A stretch of 64,000 bases of DNA from Euzebya pacifica (GTDB lineage Bacteria; Actinomycetota; Nitriliruptoria; Euzebyales; Euzebyaceae), in contig NZ_CP031166.1 of the NCBI RefSeq assembly GCF_003344865.1, positions 310,001-374,000 on the forward strand. The letters are read 5' to 3'. Both the position numbers and the translations under genes were made by a program. Under the pieces are notes generated by a model. The model searched no databases. It had not been told where the DNA came from and worked only from the letters and a program-made list of their open reading frames with translations. Below, one piece after another: positions 42,330 through 49,456 of the stretch. The first letter of the stretch is position 1, and each line of letters begins with the position of its first letter.

Positions 42330-43103
42330 GTGGACCTACACCGCAGGACCAGCGCCTCTCTCGCCGACTCGACCTCTCACGGCCCCCGAGCACAGTTCGG
42401 AAACCTCTCAAATGGAGTGCTCAGGCCACTCTTGGAGCTGGGTCCGAGTTTCAGAGAAGCCGCAGGTCATAGCGCAGTTCGTCTTCGCATGTCTCACAGC
42501 CGCCCACACTTGGCTGCTCTGTTGCACGACATCGGCAAGCCGGATACCGGACGGTTCGACGGCACGGATGTGACGTTCCGCCACCACGAACAGGTCGGCG
42601 AGCAGATCGTCCGGGACCTGCTGCCTGCGATGGGTTGCACCGATCCGGTTCTGACGGACCGGGTGGCGCGGACCGTGGGACTGTCGGGCCGGTACAAGGC
42701 CGACGGGCCCGGCGCCGCCGAAGTCTGGTCGGACTCTGCGGTGCGCCGGTTCGTCCGCGACTGCGGTGGCCTCGAGGGGCAAGGGTCGGTCCTCGACCTG
42801 GTCCTCGACCTTGCGTTCGCCGACTGCACCAGCCGTCATCCGCACAAGGTGTGGGCCAACGAATCGCAGGTCCAGTCCCTTACCGACCGCATCGGGCTTC
42901 TGGCCGATGGCGACGCCCGCGCGGCCGAACGGGCCGACCTGGACGGGCAGGCCGTCATGGACTTGCTGGGCATCGGTCCGGGACCCCAGGTCGGACGGGC
43001 GCTCGCGGCACTGCTGGCCGCCAAGCGGGCCAACGGTGGGCCACTGCCCGATCCGGAAGCGTGGCTCACTGGATGGTGGGCCGACACCGCCGCTGCGGCC
43101 TGA
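42330..43103 (+). CDS. HD-domain protein resembling the C-terminal half of a CCA-adding enzyme
   Basis: 257 aa. The HD motif LAALLHDIGKPDTGRF is followed by TFRHHEQVGEQIVRDLL, helices, a second Asp (DLAFADCTSRHP), and the end LDGQAVMDLLGIGPGPQVG, which is how many bacterial Cca proteins end. The nucleotidyltransferase head is absent. The start is unsure: GTG 42330 is the longest, ATG 42489 would remove the first His of the HD site. The partner head could be the Cca at 15449, which lacks a recognisable HD domain. Confidence 0.72.
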   Translation: MDLHRRTSASLADSTSHGPRAQFGNLSNGVLRPLLELGPSFREAAGHSAVRLRMSHSRPHLAALLHDIGKPDTGRFDGTDVTFRHHEQVGEQIVRDLLPAMGCTDPVLTDRVARTVGLSGRYKADGPGAAEVWSDSAVRRFVRDCGGLEGQGSVLDLVLDLAFADCTSRHPHKVWANESQVQSLTDRIGLLADGDARAAERADLDGQAVMDLLGIGPGPQVGRALAALLAAKRANGGPLPDPEAWLTGWWADTAAAA

Positions 43104-43227
43104 CCGTCTGCCGGCTGTCGCTCTGCCCTTCGCACGGGCGGGCCGACGGCCGGCAGGGACGGCGACCAGTTGTCGGCACAGCCCAGCGCCGCCGCGTTCG
43201 GGCCGAACGGACCGATCACACACCCAC

Positions 43228-43300
43228 GCCCCGATAGCTCAGAAGGGAGAGCGCCGCGTCGACATCGCGGAGGCCGGTCGTTCGATCCGACCTCGGGGCA
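43228..43300 (+). tRNA. tRNA-Val (GAC)
   Basis: Acceptor GCCCCGA/TCGGGGC, anticodon stem CCGCG/CGCGG around TCGACAT, T loop TTCGATC. Confidence 0.94.
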
Positions 43301-43313
43301 CAAGTTCCACCTT

Positions 43314-43398
43314 GCATCGGTGGCGGAACCAGGCAGACGCGCCGGCTTGAGGGGCCGGTGTCCGCAAGGACGTGGGAGTTCAAGTCTCCCCCGATGCA
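43314..43398 (+). tRNA. tRNA-Leu (GAG)
   Basis: Acceptor GCATCGG/CCGATGC, anticodon loop TTGAGGG, long variable arm (TGTCCGCAAGGACGT), T loop TTCAAGT. Confidence 0.94.
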
Positions 43399-43470
43399 CT
43401 CCGTCCGCCGCCGACAGGCGGCGGCCTCCAACAGCCCTTCGGGGCCGACAGCCACGAGGAGGTGGCCACC

Positions 43471-43695
43471 ATGACCCGCTACCGGATCGTCTGGACCGAC
43501 CCGGCCACCAACACCATGAAGGCAACCCGACCGATCGGACTGTCGCTGGCCTATGAGGTCCTAGCGGTGCTGCTGCGGGACGGCCGTCGCGCCTGGGCGC
43601 TCCGGCTCGGCGCTGATGGCCGGTGGACCCGCATCGGCGCACACACGCCGGCACGGTCCCGACAGGTCACGATCGGCCCGGACGTCCTCGACTAG
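43471..43695 (+). CDS. small hypothetical protein, 74 aa
   Basis: ATG 43471 with GAGGAGG. Starts TRYRIVWTDPATNTMKATRP, then LAYEVLAVLLRDGRRAWALR. Compact alpha/beta composition, unrecognised. Lies between tRNA-Leu and tRNA-Val genes. Confidence 0.65.
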   Translation: MTRYRIVWTDPATNTMKATRPIGLSLAYEVLAVLLRDGRRAWALRLGADGRWTRIGAHTPARSRQVTIGPDVLD

Positions 43696-43847
43696 CGGCC
43701 GCCGGACCGGAGTCGGCTGACCAAGCCTGCGCAGCCGCGTCGGCTTGGGTGACCCCGGTTCGGGCACGAACCCGACGCATCCGCACCGCCAACGTCCTCA
43801 CAGCCATGTCGTCCATCACCACCCGTTGACGGACGACACCCTTTGCC

Positions 43848-43920
43848 GCCCGGATAGCTCAGCAGGGAGAGCGCTCGTCCCACACACGAGAGGCCGCAGG
43901 ATCGACACCTGCTCCGGGCA
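43848..43920 (+). tRNA. tRNA-Val (CAC) with C33
   Basis: Acceptor GCCCGGA/TCCGGGC, anticodon stem CTCGT/ACGAG around CCCACAC, so the invariant U33 is C. T loop ATCGACA has A at position 54. Confidence 0.82.
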
Positions 43921-43924
43921 CCGT

Positions 43925-43998
43925 GCGGTAGTAGCTCAGTTGGAAGAGCGTCGCGTTGCCAACGCGAAGGTTCGTCGGTTCGATCCCGGCCTGCCGCA
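43925..43998 (+). tRNA. tRNA-Gly (GCC)
   Basis: Acceptor GCGGTAG/CTGCCGC, anticodon stem TCGCG/CGCGA around TTGCCAA, T loop TTCGATC. Confidence 0.94.
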
Positions 43999-44039
43999 CT
44001 CCCCGCACGGGCCCCGGCGGACTTCAACGGGACCATCAT

Positions 44040-44115
44040 GCCCCTGTAGCTCAGTCGGTAGAGCGGTGCTCTCGTAAAGCACAGGCCAGCGGTTCGATTC
44101 CGCTCGGGGGCTCCA
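44040..44115 (+). tRNA. tRNA-Thr (CGT)
   Basis: Acceptor GCCCCTG/CGGGGGC, anticodon stem GTGCT/AGCAC around CTCGTAA, encoded CCA. Confidence 0.95.
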
Positions 44116-44129
44116 TCACAACCCCTTTC

Positions 44130-44204
44130 GGGGGCGAGGCTGCTGGTAGCCAGCACGGGATCTGACCCCGTGTCCCGCACGTTCGATTCGTGCCGCCCTC
44201 TCCA
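44130..44204 (+). tRNA. tRNA-Gln (CTG)
   Basis: Acceptor GGGGGCG/CGCCCTC, anticodon stem ACGGG/CCCGT around ATCTGAC, T stem GCACG/CGTGC, encoded CCA. Confidence 0.9.
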
Positions 44205-44238
44205 CGGCTTGCCACGGGCCGCCAAACCGTGGCGTCTC

Positions 44239-44330
44239 GGAGGCGCCCAAGGCTGGCGCGGTACACCGTCTCGAAAACGGCTAGGGGGCCGAAAGCCCCG
44301 TGATGGGTTCGATCCCCTCCGCCTCCGCCA
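44239..44330 (+). tRNA. tRNA-Ser (CGA)
   Basis: Acceptor GGAGGCG/CGCCTCC, anticodon loop CTCGAAA, long variable arm (GGGGGCCGAAAGCCCC), encoded GCCA. Confidence 0.94.
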
Positions 44331-44414
44331 AGCAGCACCACCAGTCGGCGTCCATGACCTTCCGGGTGTGTCCGGACCACCGCTCCGCGCTCGCCTTGGG
44401 GTGCTGGTCCACCC

Positions 44415-44487
44415 GGTCCCATCGTCTAGCGGCCCAGGATCCTTGGTCCTCAACCAAGAGACGGGGGTTCGAATCCCCCTGGGACCA
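44415..44487 (+). tRNA. tRNA-Glu (CTC)
   Basis: Acceptor GGTCCCA/TGGGACC, anticodon stem CTTGG/CCAAG around TCCTCAA, T loop TTCGAAT. Confidence 0.95.
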
Positions 44488-44652
44488 CAGGTCAGTACCG
44501 AACGTTGCGGGGTGGGGCAACGGCCGCCGCCTCGGGCAGCAGGTAGGCGGGGTCCGTCAGGCGGTCGTTCAGGTCGGGCTCCGCGACGGTGCGCGACGTT
44601 GGTCGTCCATCACGTCCTCCGTTCCCTCGATAGTCGAGCCTTCCTGCCGGCC

Positions 44653-44725
44653 GGTCGTGTAGCTCAGCAGGTAGAGCGCACCCCTCATAAGGGTGAGGTC
44701 CCCGGATCGAAGCCGGGCACGACCA
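44653..44725 (+). tRNA. tRNA-Met (CAT), elongator or Ile2
   Basis: Acceptor GGTCGTG/CACGACC, anticodon stem CACCC/GGGTG around CTCATAA, T loop ATCGAAG. CAT could also be lysidine-modified to read AUA. Confidence 0.9.
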
Positions 44726-44788
44726 CGATGACGCGTCCCGTCCGTCCGCTCGGGATGCGTGCCCCGTCGCCCAGGGGTAAGGGCGCAT

Positions 44789-44862
44789 TCCGAGGTGGCC
44801 AATCCGGTAAGGCAGCGCCCTGTTAAGGCGTCCCAATGTGGGTTCGAGTCCCACCCTCGGAG
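44789..44862 (+). tRNA. tRNA-Asn (GTT)
   Basis: Acceptor TCCGAGG/CCTCGGA, anticodon stem GCGCC/GGCGT around CTGTTAA, T loop TTCGAGT. Confidence 0.95.
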
Positions 44863-44877
44863 CTTGGAGTGAAGCAT

Positions 44878-44961
44878 GGGGGTCGCGCGCTCAGGGAAGC
44901 CACTTTCGCTGTAAACGAGAGGTCTCCGACTTGCTGGGTTCGAGTCCCAGGTCCCCCACCA
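44878..44961 (+). tRNA. tRNA-Tyr (GTA)
   Basis: Acceptor GGGGGTC/GTCCCCC with one U-U mismatch, anticodon loop CTGTAAA, long variable arm, T loop TTCGAGT, encoded CCA. Confidence 0.92.
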
Positions 44962-45043
44962 CTCCGTCGCGGCACACGGGCATCCGCCGGTTTGCCGGAT
45001 GAACCCCGGGCGAGAAGCCCGTGCGGAATGACCGCAGCAATCT

Positions 45044-45077
45044 CAACGGTCATCGCGTGTCGGTCGCATGACCGTTG
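45044..45077. repeat. perfect 10-bp inverted repeat
   Basis: CAACGGTCAT / ATGACCGTTG with a 14-base loop, 52 bp before the 100-aa ORF and 80 bp after tRNA-Tyr. No T run; more like an operator or processing hairpin than a terminator. Confidence 0.7.
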
Positions 45078-45129
45078 TCGGCACCCTCATGGACCATACG
45101 GTCACCCACTAGATGACAGGAGTTCTGCG

Positions 45130-45432
45130 ATGACCGATGACTTGGGCACCGTCACCGTTCACGGCCGGGCTGGTGGCAGGGTCGACCTGACCGCCGCCGT
45201 TGGGCCGTTCGCCGCAGGCATGCTGGCCGACCTGTACACCGGCGGCATCGGCGACCCGGACGCGACGGTGTTCGAGGTCGTCCGCCCCGACGTCGAGCCG
45301 GCTGAGGCGATGATGGTTGCCGATGAAACAGGGGCAGGTCGGCAGGACGTCGCTGCCGTCGTCGAGTCGGTCGGACACCTTCCCGGCGGACCCGGCCGTG
45401 TGGAGTTCACCGCTCCTGTCGCCGCCTGCTGA
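45130..45432 (+). CDS. small acidic hypothetical protein, 100 aa
   Basis: ATG 45130 with ACAGGAG. Starts TDDLGTVTVHGRAGGRVDLT; contains GMLADLYTGG and VFEVVRPDVEPAEAM. Acidic, no membrane segment, unrecognised. Between tRNA-Tyr and tRNA-Thr. Confidence 0.65.
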   Translation: MTDDLGTVTVHGRAGGRVDLTAAVGPFAAGMLADLYTGGIGDPDATVFEVVRPDVEPAEAMMVADETGAGRQDVAAVVESVGHLPGGPGRVEFTAPVAAC

Positions 45433-45443
45433 CACGCTCTCTT

Positions 45444-45519
45444 GCCCCTGGGGCCCGGCTGGACGGGCACCGGCGTTGTATCCCGGCCGTTCTCGGTTCA
45501 AGTCCGAGCGGGGGCTCCA
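45444..45519 (+). tRNA. tRNA-Thr (TGT)
   Basis: Acceptor GCCCCTG/CGGGGGC, anticodon arm CCGGC-GTTGTAT-CCCGG with a C31-C39 mismatch, T loop TTCAAGT, encoded CCA. Confidence 0.88.
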
Positions 45520-45571
45520 CGGCACGCCCCGGGTCGGCCGATGGTGCGTGCGGACGACCATCAGTGGGGTG

Positions 45572-45832
45572 ATGGACGCCTCGACCAACGACCTGCCTCC
45601 GCTTCCCGCCGGGGTGTACCGGCACAACGACCCGGCCAAGGTGGGGCCCGGCTCGCGCGGCCATTACCTGCTGATCGTTGAGGCCCGCGATCACGTCACC
45701 GGTGAGGAGAAGGTCGTGTACGTCCCGTTGTATGACCGGGCCGAGTGGGGCGACACCCTGCGCGCCTCCATTCGGACACGTGCGGACTTCGAGTCCTCGT
45801 TCACCCATGTCGGCCGCGGGATCGCACGATGA
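45572..45832 (+). CDS. DUF1653-like protein
   Basis: 86 aa. LPAGVYRHNDPAKVG, HYLLIVEARDHVTGEEKVVY and VPLYDRAEWGDTLRA follow the DUF1653 layout (G-x-Y-R-H, a loop, V-Y-x-x-L-Y). This family has an SH3-like fold; function unknown. Its stop overlaps the next ATG (ATGA). Confidence 0.65.
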   Translation: MDASTNDLPPLPAGVYRHNDPAKVGPGSRGHYLLIVEARDHVTGEEKVVYVPLYDRAEWGDTLRASIRTRADFESSFTHVGRGIAR

Positions 45833-46647
45833 CTGCCCTGTCGGACGCTCTGGAACGCACAGCTGGCACCGACCCCGATATGCGGGTCGTCGCGACCGCC
45901 GGGGCGTTGCGCGACGCAGCGGTCCGCGTGCCCGCCCTCGTCGGCCAGATGCTGCGGGAGGAGGCCGACTGGTACGACTCTCTCGTTGGTGATCCGGCTG
46001 AGGTTGCCCGGTGCGGGATGACGGGATGGGCACACGGCACTGCCCCCGGCATCGTCGGCCACACCCATCCGGTCGCCAAGGCCATCCTGTTGCTCGATGC
46101 CGGACGGGGCGGTAACACCCCCATGGTCACCGATCCGGTCGGGACGGTCCGACGGTGGGAGGTGACTGGTGCGCTGCTTCGGTTCGACCCCTACATCGAA
46201 GGGCTGCACACCCACCATCCTCATCCCTGCCGTGTCGCTGCGGACCGGTTGGCCGGAGCGCTGCCCGAGCTGCCCGACCGCCTCCATGGCGATGCCGGAC
46301 CGATCATCGGCGAACTCCGAAACGCGGCCGTCACGCTACGGGCCGTCCCGCAGCACGCTATCCAGGAGGCGGGCATGGCCCGGACCCGGTCGCAACGACC
46401 GGCCCAGCCGAAGGCCTCCGGTCCGCCGGAGGCCCCGGCCGGGCATCCGACGTCCCCCCGCGCCGGCGCCGATGCGGCCGTCGGGGTGGCTGCGGACGGA
46501 TGCGCCGACCGTCTTGTCAGCCGCCGGGCTGTCCGCCCCTTGGATTCCACCTTCTCCGCCTTGGTGGACGCGCCGATCAGCCTCATGCCGCACGACACGG
46601 CCGCACGGATCGGCCGGCTCGTCACGGCCCTGCTCCAACTCAGGTGA
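45829..46647 (+). CDS. hypothetical protein, 272 aa
   Basis: ATG 45829 overlaps the DUF1653-like stop. The N-terminal 170 residues are mixed alpha/beta (VGHTHPVAKAILLLDAGRGG, LLRFDPYIEGLHTHHPHPC), resembling a metal-binding His cluster; then a Pro/Ala linker and a C-terminal helical part. No family recognised. Confidence 0.7.
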   Translation: MTALSDALERTAGTDPDMRVVATAGALRDAAVRVPALVGQMLREEADWYDSLVGDPAEVARCGMTGWAHGTAPGIVGHTHPVAKAILLLDAGRGGNTPMVTDPVGTVRRWEVTGALLRFDPYIEGLHTHHPHPCRVAADRLAGALPELPDRLHGDAGPIIGELRNAAVTLRAVPQHAIQEAGMARTRSQRPAQPKASGPPEAPAGHPTSPRAGADAAVGVAADGCADRLVSRRAVRPLDSTFSALVDAPISLMPHDTAARIGRLVTALLQLR

Positions 46648-46665
46648 TTCCCGCATCTTCGGCCG

Positions 46666-46712
46666 GCCCTCGTAGCTCAGTGGAAAGAGCAGCGGTTTCC
46701 CTGCGCCGGCCA
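46666..46712 (+). pseudogene. 5' fragment of a tRNA
   Basis: GCCCTCG-TA-GCTC, a D loop, GAGC and an anticodon-arm-like AGCGG-TTTCCCT are present, but the T arm and 3' acceptor are missing; tRNA-Arg(TCT) begins immediately after. Confidence 0.55.
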
Positions 46713-46785
46713 GCCCCCGTGGCCCAATGGATAAGGCAGCGGCCTTCTAAGCCGTTGATTGCAGGTTCGAGTCCTGCCGGGGGCG
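46713..46785 (+). tRNA. tRNA-Arg (TCT)
   Basis: Acceptor GCCCCCG/CGGGGGC, anticodon loop CTTCTAA, T loop TTCGAGT. Confidence 0.94.
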
Positions 46786-46788
46786 CGA

Positions 46789-46806
46789 GGACACCCCGGG
46801 GTGTCC
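46789..46806. repeat. 18-bp perfect palindrome after tRNA-Arg
   Basis: GGACACCCC/GGGGTGTCC. A shorter relative with the same GGACACC/GGTGTCC arms lies at 48901-48916, just before tRNA-Gln. Possibly a 3'-end or processing hairpin. Confidence 0.8.
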
Positions 46807-46825
46807 CTGGTCGACCGTGAACCTC

Positions 46826-47014
46826 ATGACGAGACAGCTTCTTGCCGCGGTCGCCGGTGCCCTGCTGTTGGGCTGCACCCCGCCGCCTCCGGGTCTCGCC
46901 CCTGCCGCTCAGCAGCAGATGGACGCTGTGGAGGAGATCCGCTCCGATGTCGACGCGATCCGGCAGTCCGAGCAGGACCGCATCGACGGGATCACCGACA
47001 GCCTGGGCGGCTGA
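46826..47014 (+). CDS. small lipoprotein
   Basis: 62 aa from ATG 46826 (a GTG at 46817 adds three residues). Signal peptide MTRQLLAAVAGALLLGC with lipobox L-L-G-C, then a Pro-rich turn and a charged helix (VEEIRSDVDAIRQSEQDRI) that could form a coiled coil. It would be anchored on the outer face of the membrane. Spanin-like or small periplasmic-type lipoproteins have similar layouts; no specific match. Confidence 0.65.
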   Translation: MTRQLLAAVAGALLLGCTPPPPGLAPAAQQQMDAVEEIRSDVDAIRQSEQDRIDGITDSLGG

Positions 47015-47016
47015 CC

Positions 47017-47090
47017 TCCCCTGTGGCCCGGTTGGATTGGGCAGCCGCCTTCCACGCGGGCGGTCGCGAGTTCGATTCTCGCCGGGGGCA
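47017..47090 (+). tRNA. tRNA-Gly (TCC), copy 2
   Basis: Acceptor TCCCCTG/CGGGGGC with a mismatch at 1:72, D stem GCCC/GGGC, anticodon loop CTTCCAC, T stem GCGAG/CTCGC. Possibly mispaired at 27:43. Confidence 0.8.
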
Positions 47091-47096
47091 ACCGTG

Positions 47097-47513
47097 TCAG
47101 CGGCAGACGGCCCGGACCTGTCGGGCCGCTTCTTCAAAGTCGGGTTCCCACATCGATCCCGGACCGTCGATGAGCAGGCGTCTGGACGCCGATCTCAGTG
47201 CCGCCCTGGCTTCGGCCACCGGTCCGTCTGGCAGTGAACGCCAGCCACCGGGAAGGTTCCCTGCGGTGTCGTGGGGGCCGTTGCCGGCGTCGAGCACTGC
47301 GACGACCTCGGCGCACCATTCGGTCGCTGCTGGTCTCGAGGTGCGGATGCCGGCACCGACGGCGGCGGCCATCGCAAGGCCCAAGAGGAGCGCAACCGTC
47401 CATCTGTGGTCGGGTGGGAGCGGTGTCGGGTCGGGCGGCTGCCAGTCGGCCATCCGTTCCGCCACGGGGCGCGTGTCCGGTTCGCCGTTGGCCGCGGCGT
47501 GTTCTTCGTCCAT
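47097..47513 (-). CDS. single-span membrane protein
   Basis: 138 aa from ATG 47513. An acidic/Pro-rich cytoplasmic head of 45 residues, one membrane segment (WTVALLLGLAMAAAVGAGI), then a soluble C-terminal domain with WCAEVVAVLDAGNG. It is on the strand opposite to the tRNAs. No family recognised. Confidence 0.65.
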   Translation of the reverse strand: MDEEHAAANGEPDTRPVAERMADWQPPDPTPLPPDHRWTVALLLGLAMAAAVGAGIRTSRPAATEWCAEVVAVLDAGNGPHDTAGNLPGGWRSLPDGPVAEARAALRSASRRLLIDGPGSMWEPDFEEAARQVRAVCR

Positions 47514-47655
47514 CAGCCGAAGGGTCGTCCAACAGCGTGTTGACGCACGCCACTTCAACGCCCCAACCCACCCTGAGAATGGTGTGCTGTCATACGTAGC
47601 GGTTCGGGTATTGCCCGAGTCGACCAACTCTGTCGGCCCCTCTCCGGGCCCCCAT

Positions 47656-47729
47656 GGTCCCGTCATCTAGCTGGCCCAGGATACCTGCCTTTCAAGCAGG
47701 CGACGCGGGTTCGAATCCCGTCGGGACTA
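47656..47729 (+). tRNA. tRNA-Glu (TTC)
   Basis: Acceptor GGTCCCG/CGGGACT, anticodon stem CCTGC/GCAGG around CTTTCAA, T loop TTCGAAT. Confidence 0.94.
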
Positions 47730-47780
47730 CCCACAACCACAACGCACAGCCCCCCTGTTTCACCTGCCGAGGAGCGCACG

Positions 47781-48530
47781 ATGCCTGCCCTTGTGATCGA
47801 CGTCGACGGCGTCCTCTCGCCCTACACCAGCGCCAACGACCCAGCATGGGGCGACGGCTGGGCCGACGTCGCCCCGACCATCAGCGGGCGCACCATCTCG
47901 CTGCGGCTCAACGCCAGAATGGGCGACGCCGTCGCCCGCCTCGGCGCCCCGATGTTCTGGCTCACCACCTGGGACGACAAGGCCAACGACCACGTCGCAC
48001 CGGCCCTCGGATGGCCACGCCTACCCGTCATCGGGCCCTGGCAACGTATGGACGGCAGCCACGCCCACAAGCTGGCCGCCCTGACCGGCTGGCTGGCAGA
48101 CACCGGCACCGCCGGCCCGGTGGTCTGGGTCGATGATGAGTTCCACGGGCCGTCGGGGGCGCTGCACGGTGCCGTCAGCAGCCACTTCGAGGACCCTCCG
48201 GTCCGCTCGGGACGGTTGGCCGACCTCTTCGTGGACGACGACGATGACGACCGAGAGCTGCTCCTCGGCACGGTGATCCCCTACCCCGTCGACCGCCGGG
48301 TCGGCCTGACCGTCGCCGACGTCGACCGGATCCGGCGCCTGTTGGACGGCGAGTCGCAACCGACGGTGGACCCGTGGACCGTCCGGCACACCATGTCGGC
48401 GGGAGGCCCGGCCGTCGCCATCGACGGGGCACCGGCGGGCTGGCGCGAAGCCCACCGGTTCGCCGTCCACGACGTCTACGACCTACAGATCGACTTCTGG
48501 GCCGCATGGGCAGCACCCCTTCGGCTTTGA
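47781..48530 (+). CDS. HAD-like hydrolase, 249 aa
   Basis: ATG 47781 behind GAGGAG. HAD motif 1 LVIDVDGVLSPY, motif 2 FWLTTWDD (the W-L-T-x-W form seen in phage and actinobacterial HAD proteins), a Lys (SHAHKLAALTGWL) and motif 4 VVWVDDEFHGPSG. A poly-Asp run (DDDDDDRELL) and a second 90-residue domain follow. Substrate unknown. It is the second HAD protein in the tRNA array. Confidence 0.8.
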   Translation: MPALVIDVDGVLSPYTSANDPAWGDGWADVAPTISGRTISLRLNARMGDAVARLGAPMFWLTTWDDKANDHVAPALGWPRLPVIGPWQRMDGSHAHKLAALTGWLADTGTAGPVVWVDDEFHGPSGALHGAVSSHFEDPPVRSGRLADLFVDDDDDDRELLLGTVIPYPVDRRVGLTVADVDRIRRLLDGESQPTVDPWTVRHTMSAGGPAVAIDGAPAGWREAHRFAVHDVYDLQIDFWAAWAAPLRL

Positions 48531-48900
48531 ACCCAGACCATGCGGGACGCGGGAGGGACCATCGCGGCGGCTTCGTGCTCGTCGAGGAACCTCGCGGCTG
48601 CACAGGGCAACCGCCTGGGACGGCCCGCCGCCACCGGCGGGCCGGTTCGCACCAGGGACCCTCGGGGAGGAAATCCGCAGGGGAGGAAGGACGCAGCAAC
48701 CACAAGCAGCACCGATGACCCGGCCCGGCGAGGTGCAGGCAGTGGGCACCGGGAGCTCGTCAAGGGCCCGGCGCGCCGACCACGAAACGGCGTGAGACAG
48801 ATGATGGTCGCCGGCCCTGCGCGGGTCCGGTACAGAACCGCGGGTACACGCCCGCGTCCCGCACCCCGGACTGTCCGCGCAAGCGGATACGGTCCGGCAA
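48531..48900. other. 370-bp region without a gene
   Basis: Contains only reading frames of irregular composition; no tRNA-like T arm found. Small hairpins are present near 48880. Confidence 0.4.
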
Positions 48901-48916
48901 GGACACCCAGGTGTCC
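48901..48916. repeat. 16-bp palindrome before tRNA-Gln
   Basis: GGACACC-CA-GGTGTCC, related to the palindrome at 46789-46806. Confidence 0.75.
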
Positions 48917-48921
48917 GACGA

Positions 48922-48996
48922 TGGCCCTTGGTGTAACTGGCAACACCCCGGCCTTTGGAGCCGGTATCGCGGGTTCGAACCCCGCAGGGCCTGCCA
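48922..48996 (+). tRNA. tRNA-Gln (TTG)
   Basis: Acceptor TGGCCCT/AGGGCCT with an unpaired 1:72 (U-U), as GlnRS tolerates or prefers; D stem GTGT/ACAC, anticodon loop CTTTGGA, encoded CCA. Confidence 0.9.
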
Positions 48997-49011
48997 CGGA
49001 TCGACCTTCTC

Positions 49012-49096
49012 GGAGGGGCTAGCCGACAGTTGGCGACGGCAGCGCCCTGCTACGGCGCTGAGCCCTCATGGGCCTTGCGGGATCGTGCCCCCTCCG
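49012..49096 (+). tRNA. tRNA-Ser (GCT), shortened T arm
   Basis: Acceptor GGAGGGG/CCCCTCC, anticodon stem GCGCC/GGCGC around CTGCTAC, long variable arm (GCCC/GGGC) as needed for Ser. The T arm lacks about 5 bases between its loop (ATCGTG) and the acceptor, so function is doubtful. Confidence 0.6.
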
Positions 49097-49134
49097 CGAT
49101 TCGCACCAACCAGGGGGCATGGGGTGGCCCGTCG

Positions 49135-49389
49135 TTGCCGGAGGCCAACCGGTACAACGCATTCCTGGCCGACACGTTCGGGCCGATCGTCAACGCCGAC
49201 ACCACCTACGGTGTGTTGGCCGAGGGCTGGTACCCGGTTGATCCCTCCCCACGGGCGCTGGCGCGGCTCACGACCGAGACGTTGCCCGAGGAGCTCGACG
49301 ACCTGTTGTCGTTCACCAGTCCGGTCATGCGGCTCGCCGGGTCGGTTGACCGTTGGAGCGTGGTGATCGCCGGCCCGAACAGCGACTGA
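49135..49389 (+). CDS. hypothetical protein, about 84 aa
   Basis: The frame carries a coherent protein, RYNAFLADTFGPIVNADTTY, then LAEGWYPVDPSPRAL and a C-terminal RWSVVIAGPNSD. Start is uncertain; TTG 49135 follows GGGTGG and lies just after tRNA-Ser. Unrecognised. Confidence 0.5.
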   Translation: MPEANRYNAFLADTFGPIVNADTTYGVLAEGWYPVDPSPRALARLTTETLPEELDDLLSFTSPVMRLAGSVDRWSVVIAGPNSD

Positions 49390-49456
49390 CCGCACCCCGG
49401 GGCGTGCGGTGCGGGGAATGGCAGGGGTGACCGTTGCCAACCATGTGAGGCCCCCG

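Noticed and set aside
48540-49022. 160-codon open frame
   Set aside because: It runs through tRNA-Gln and part of tRNA-Ser and has no domain or ribosome-binding site.
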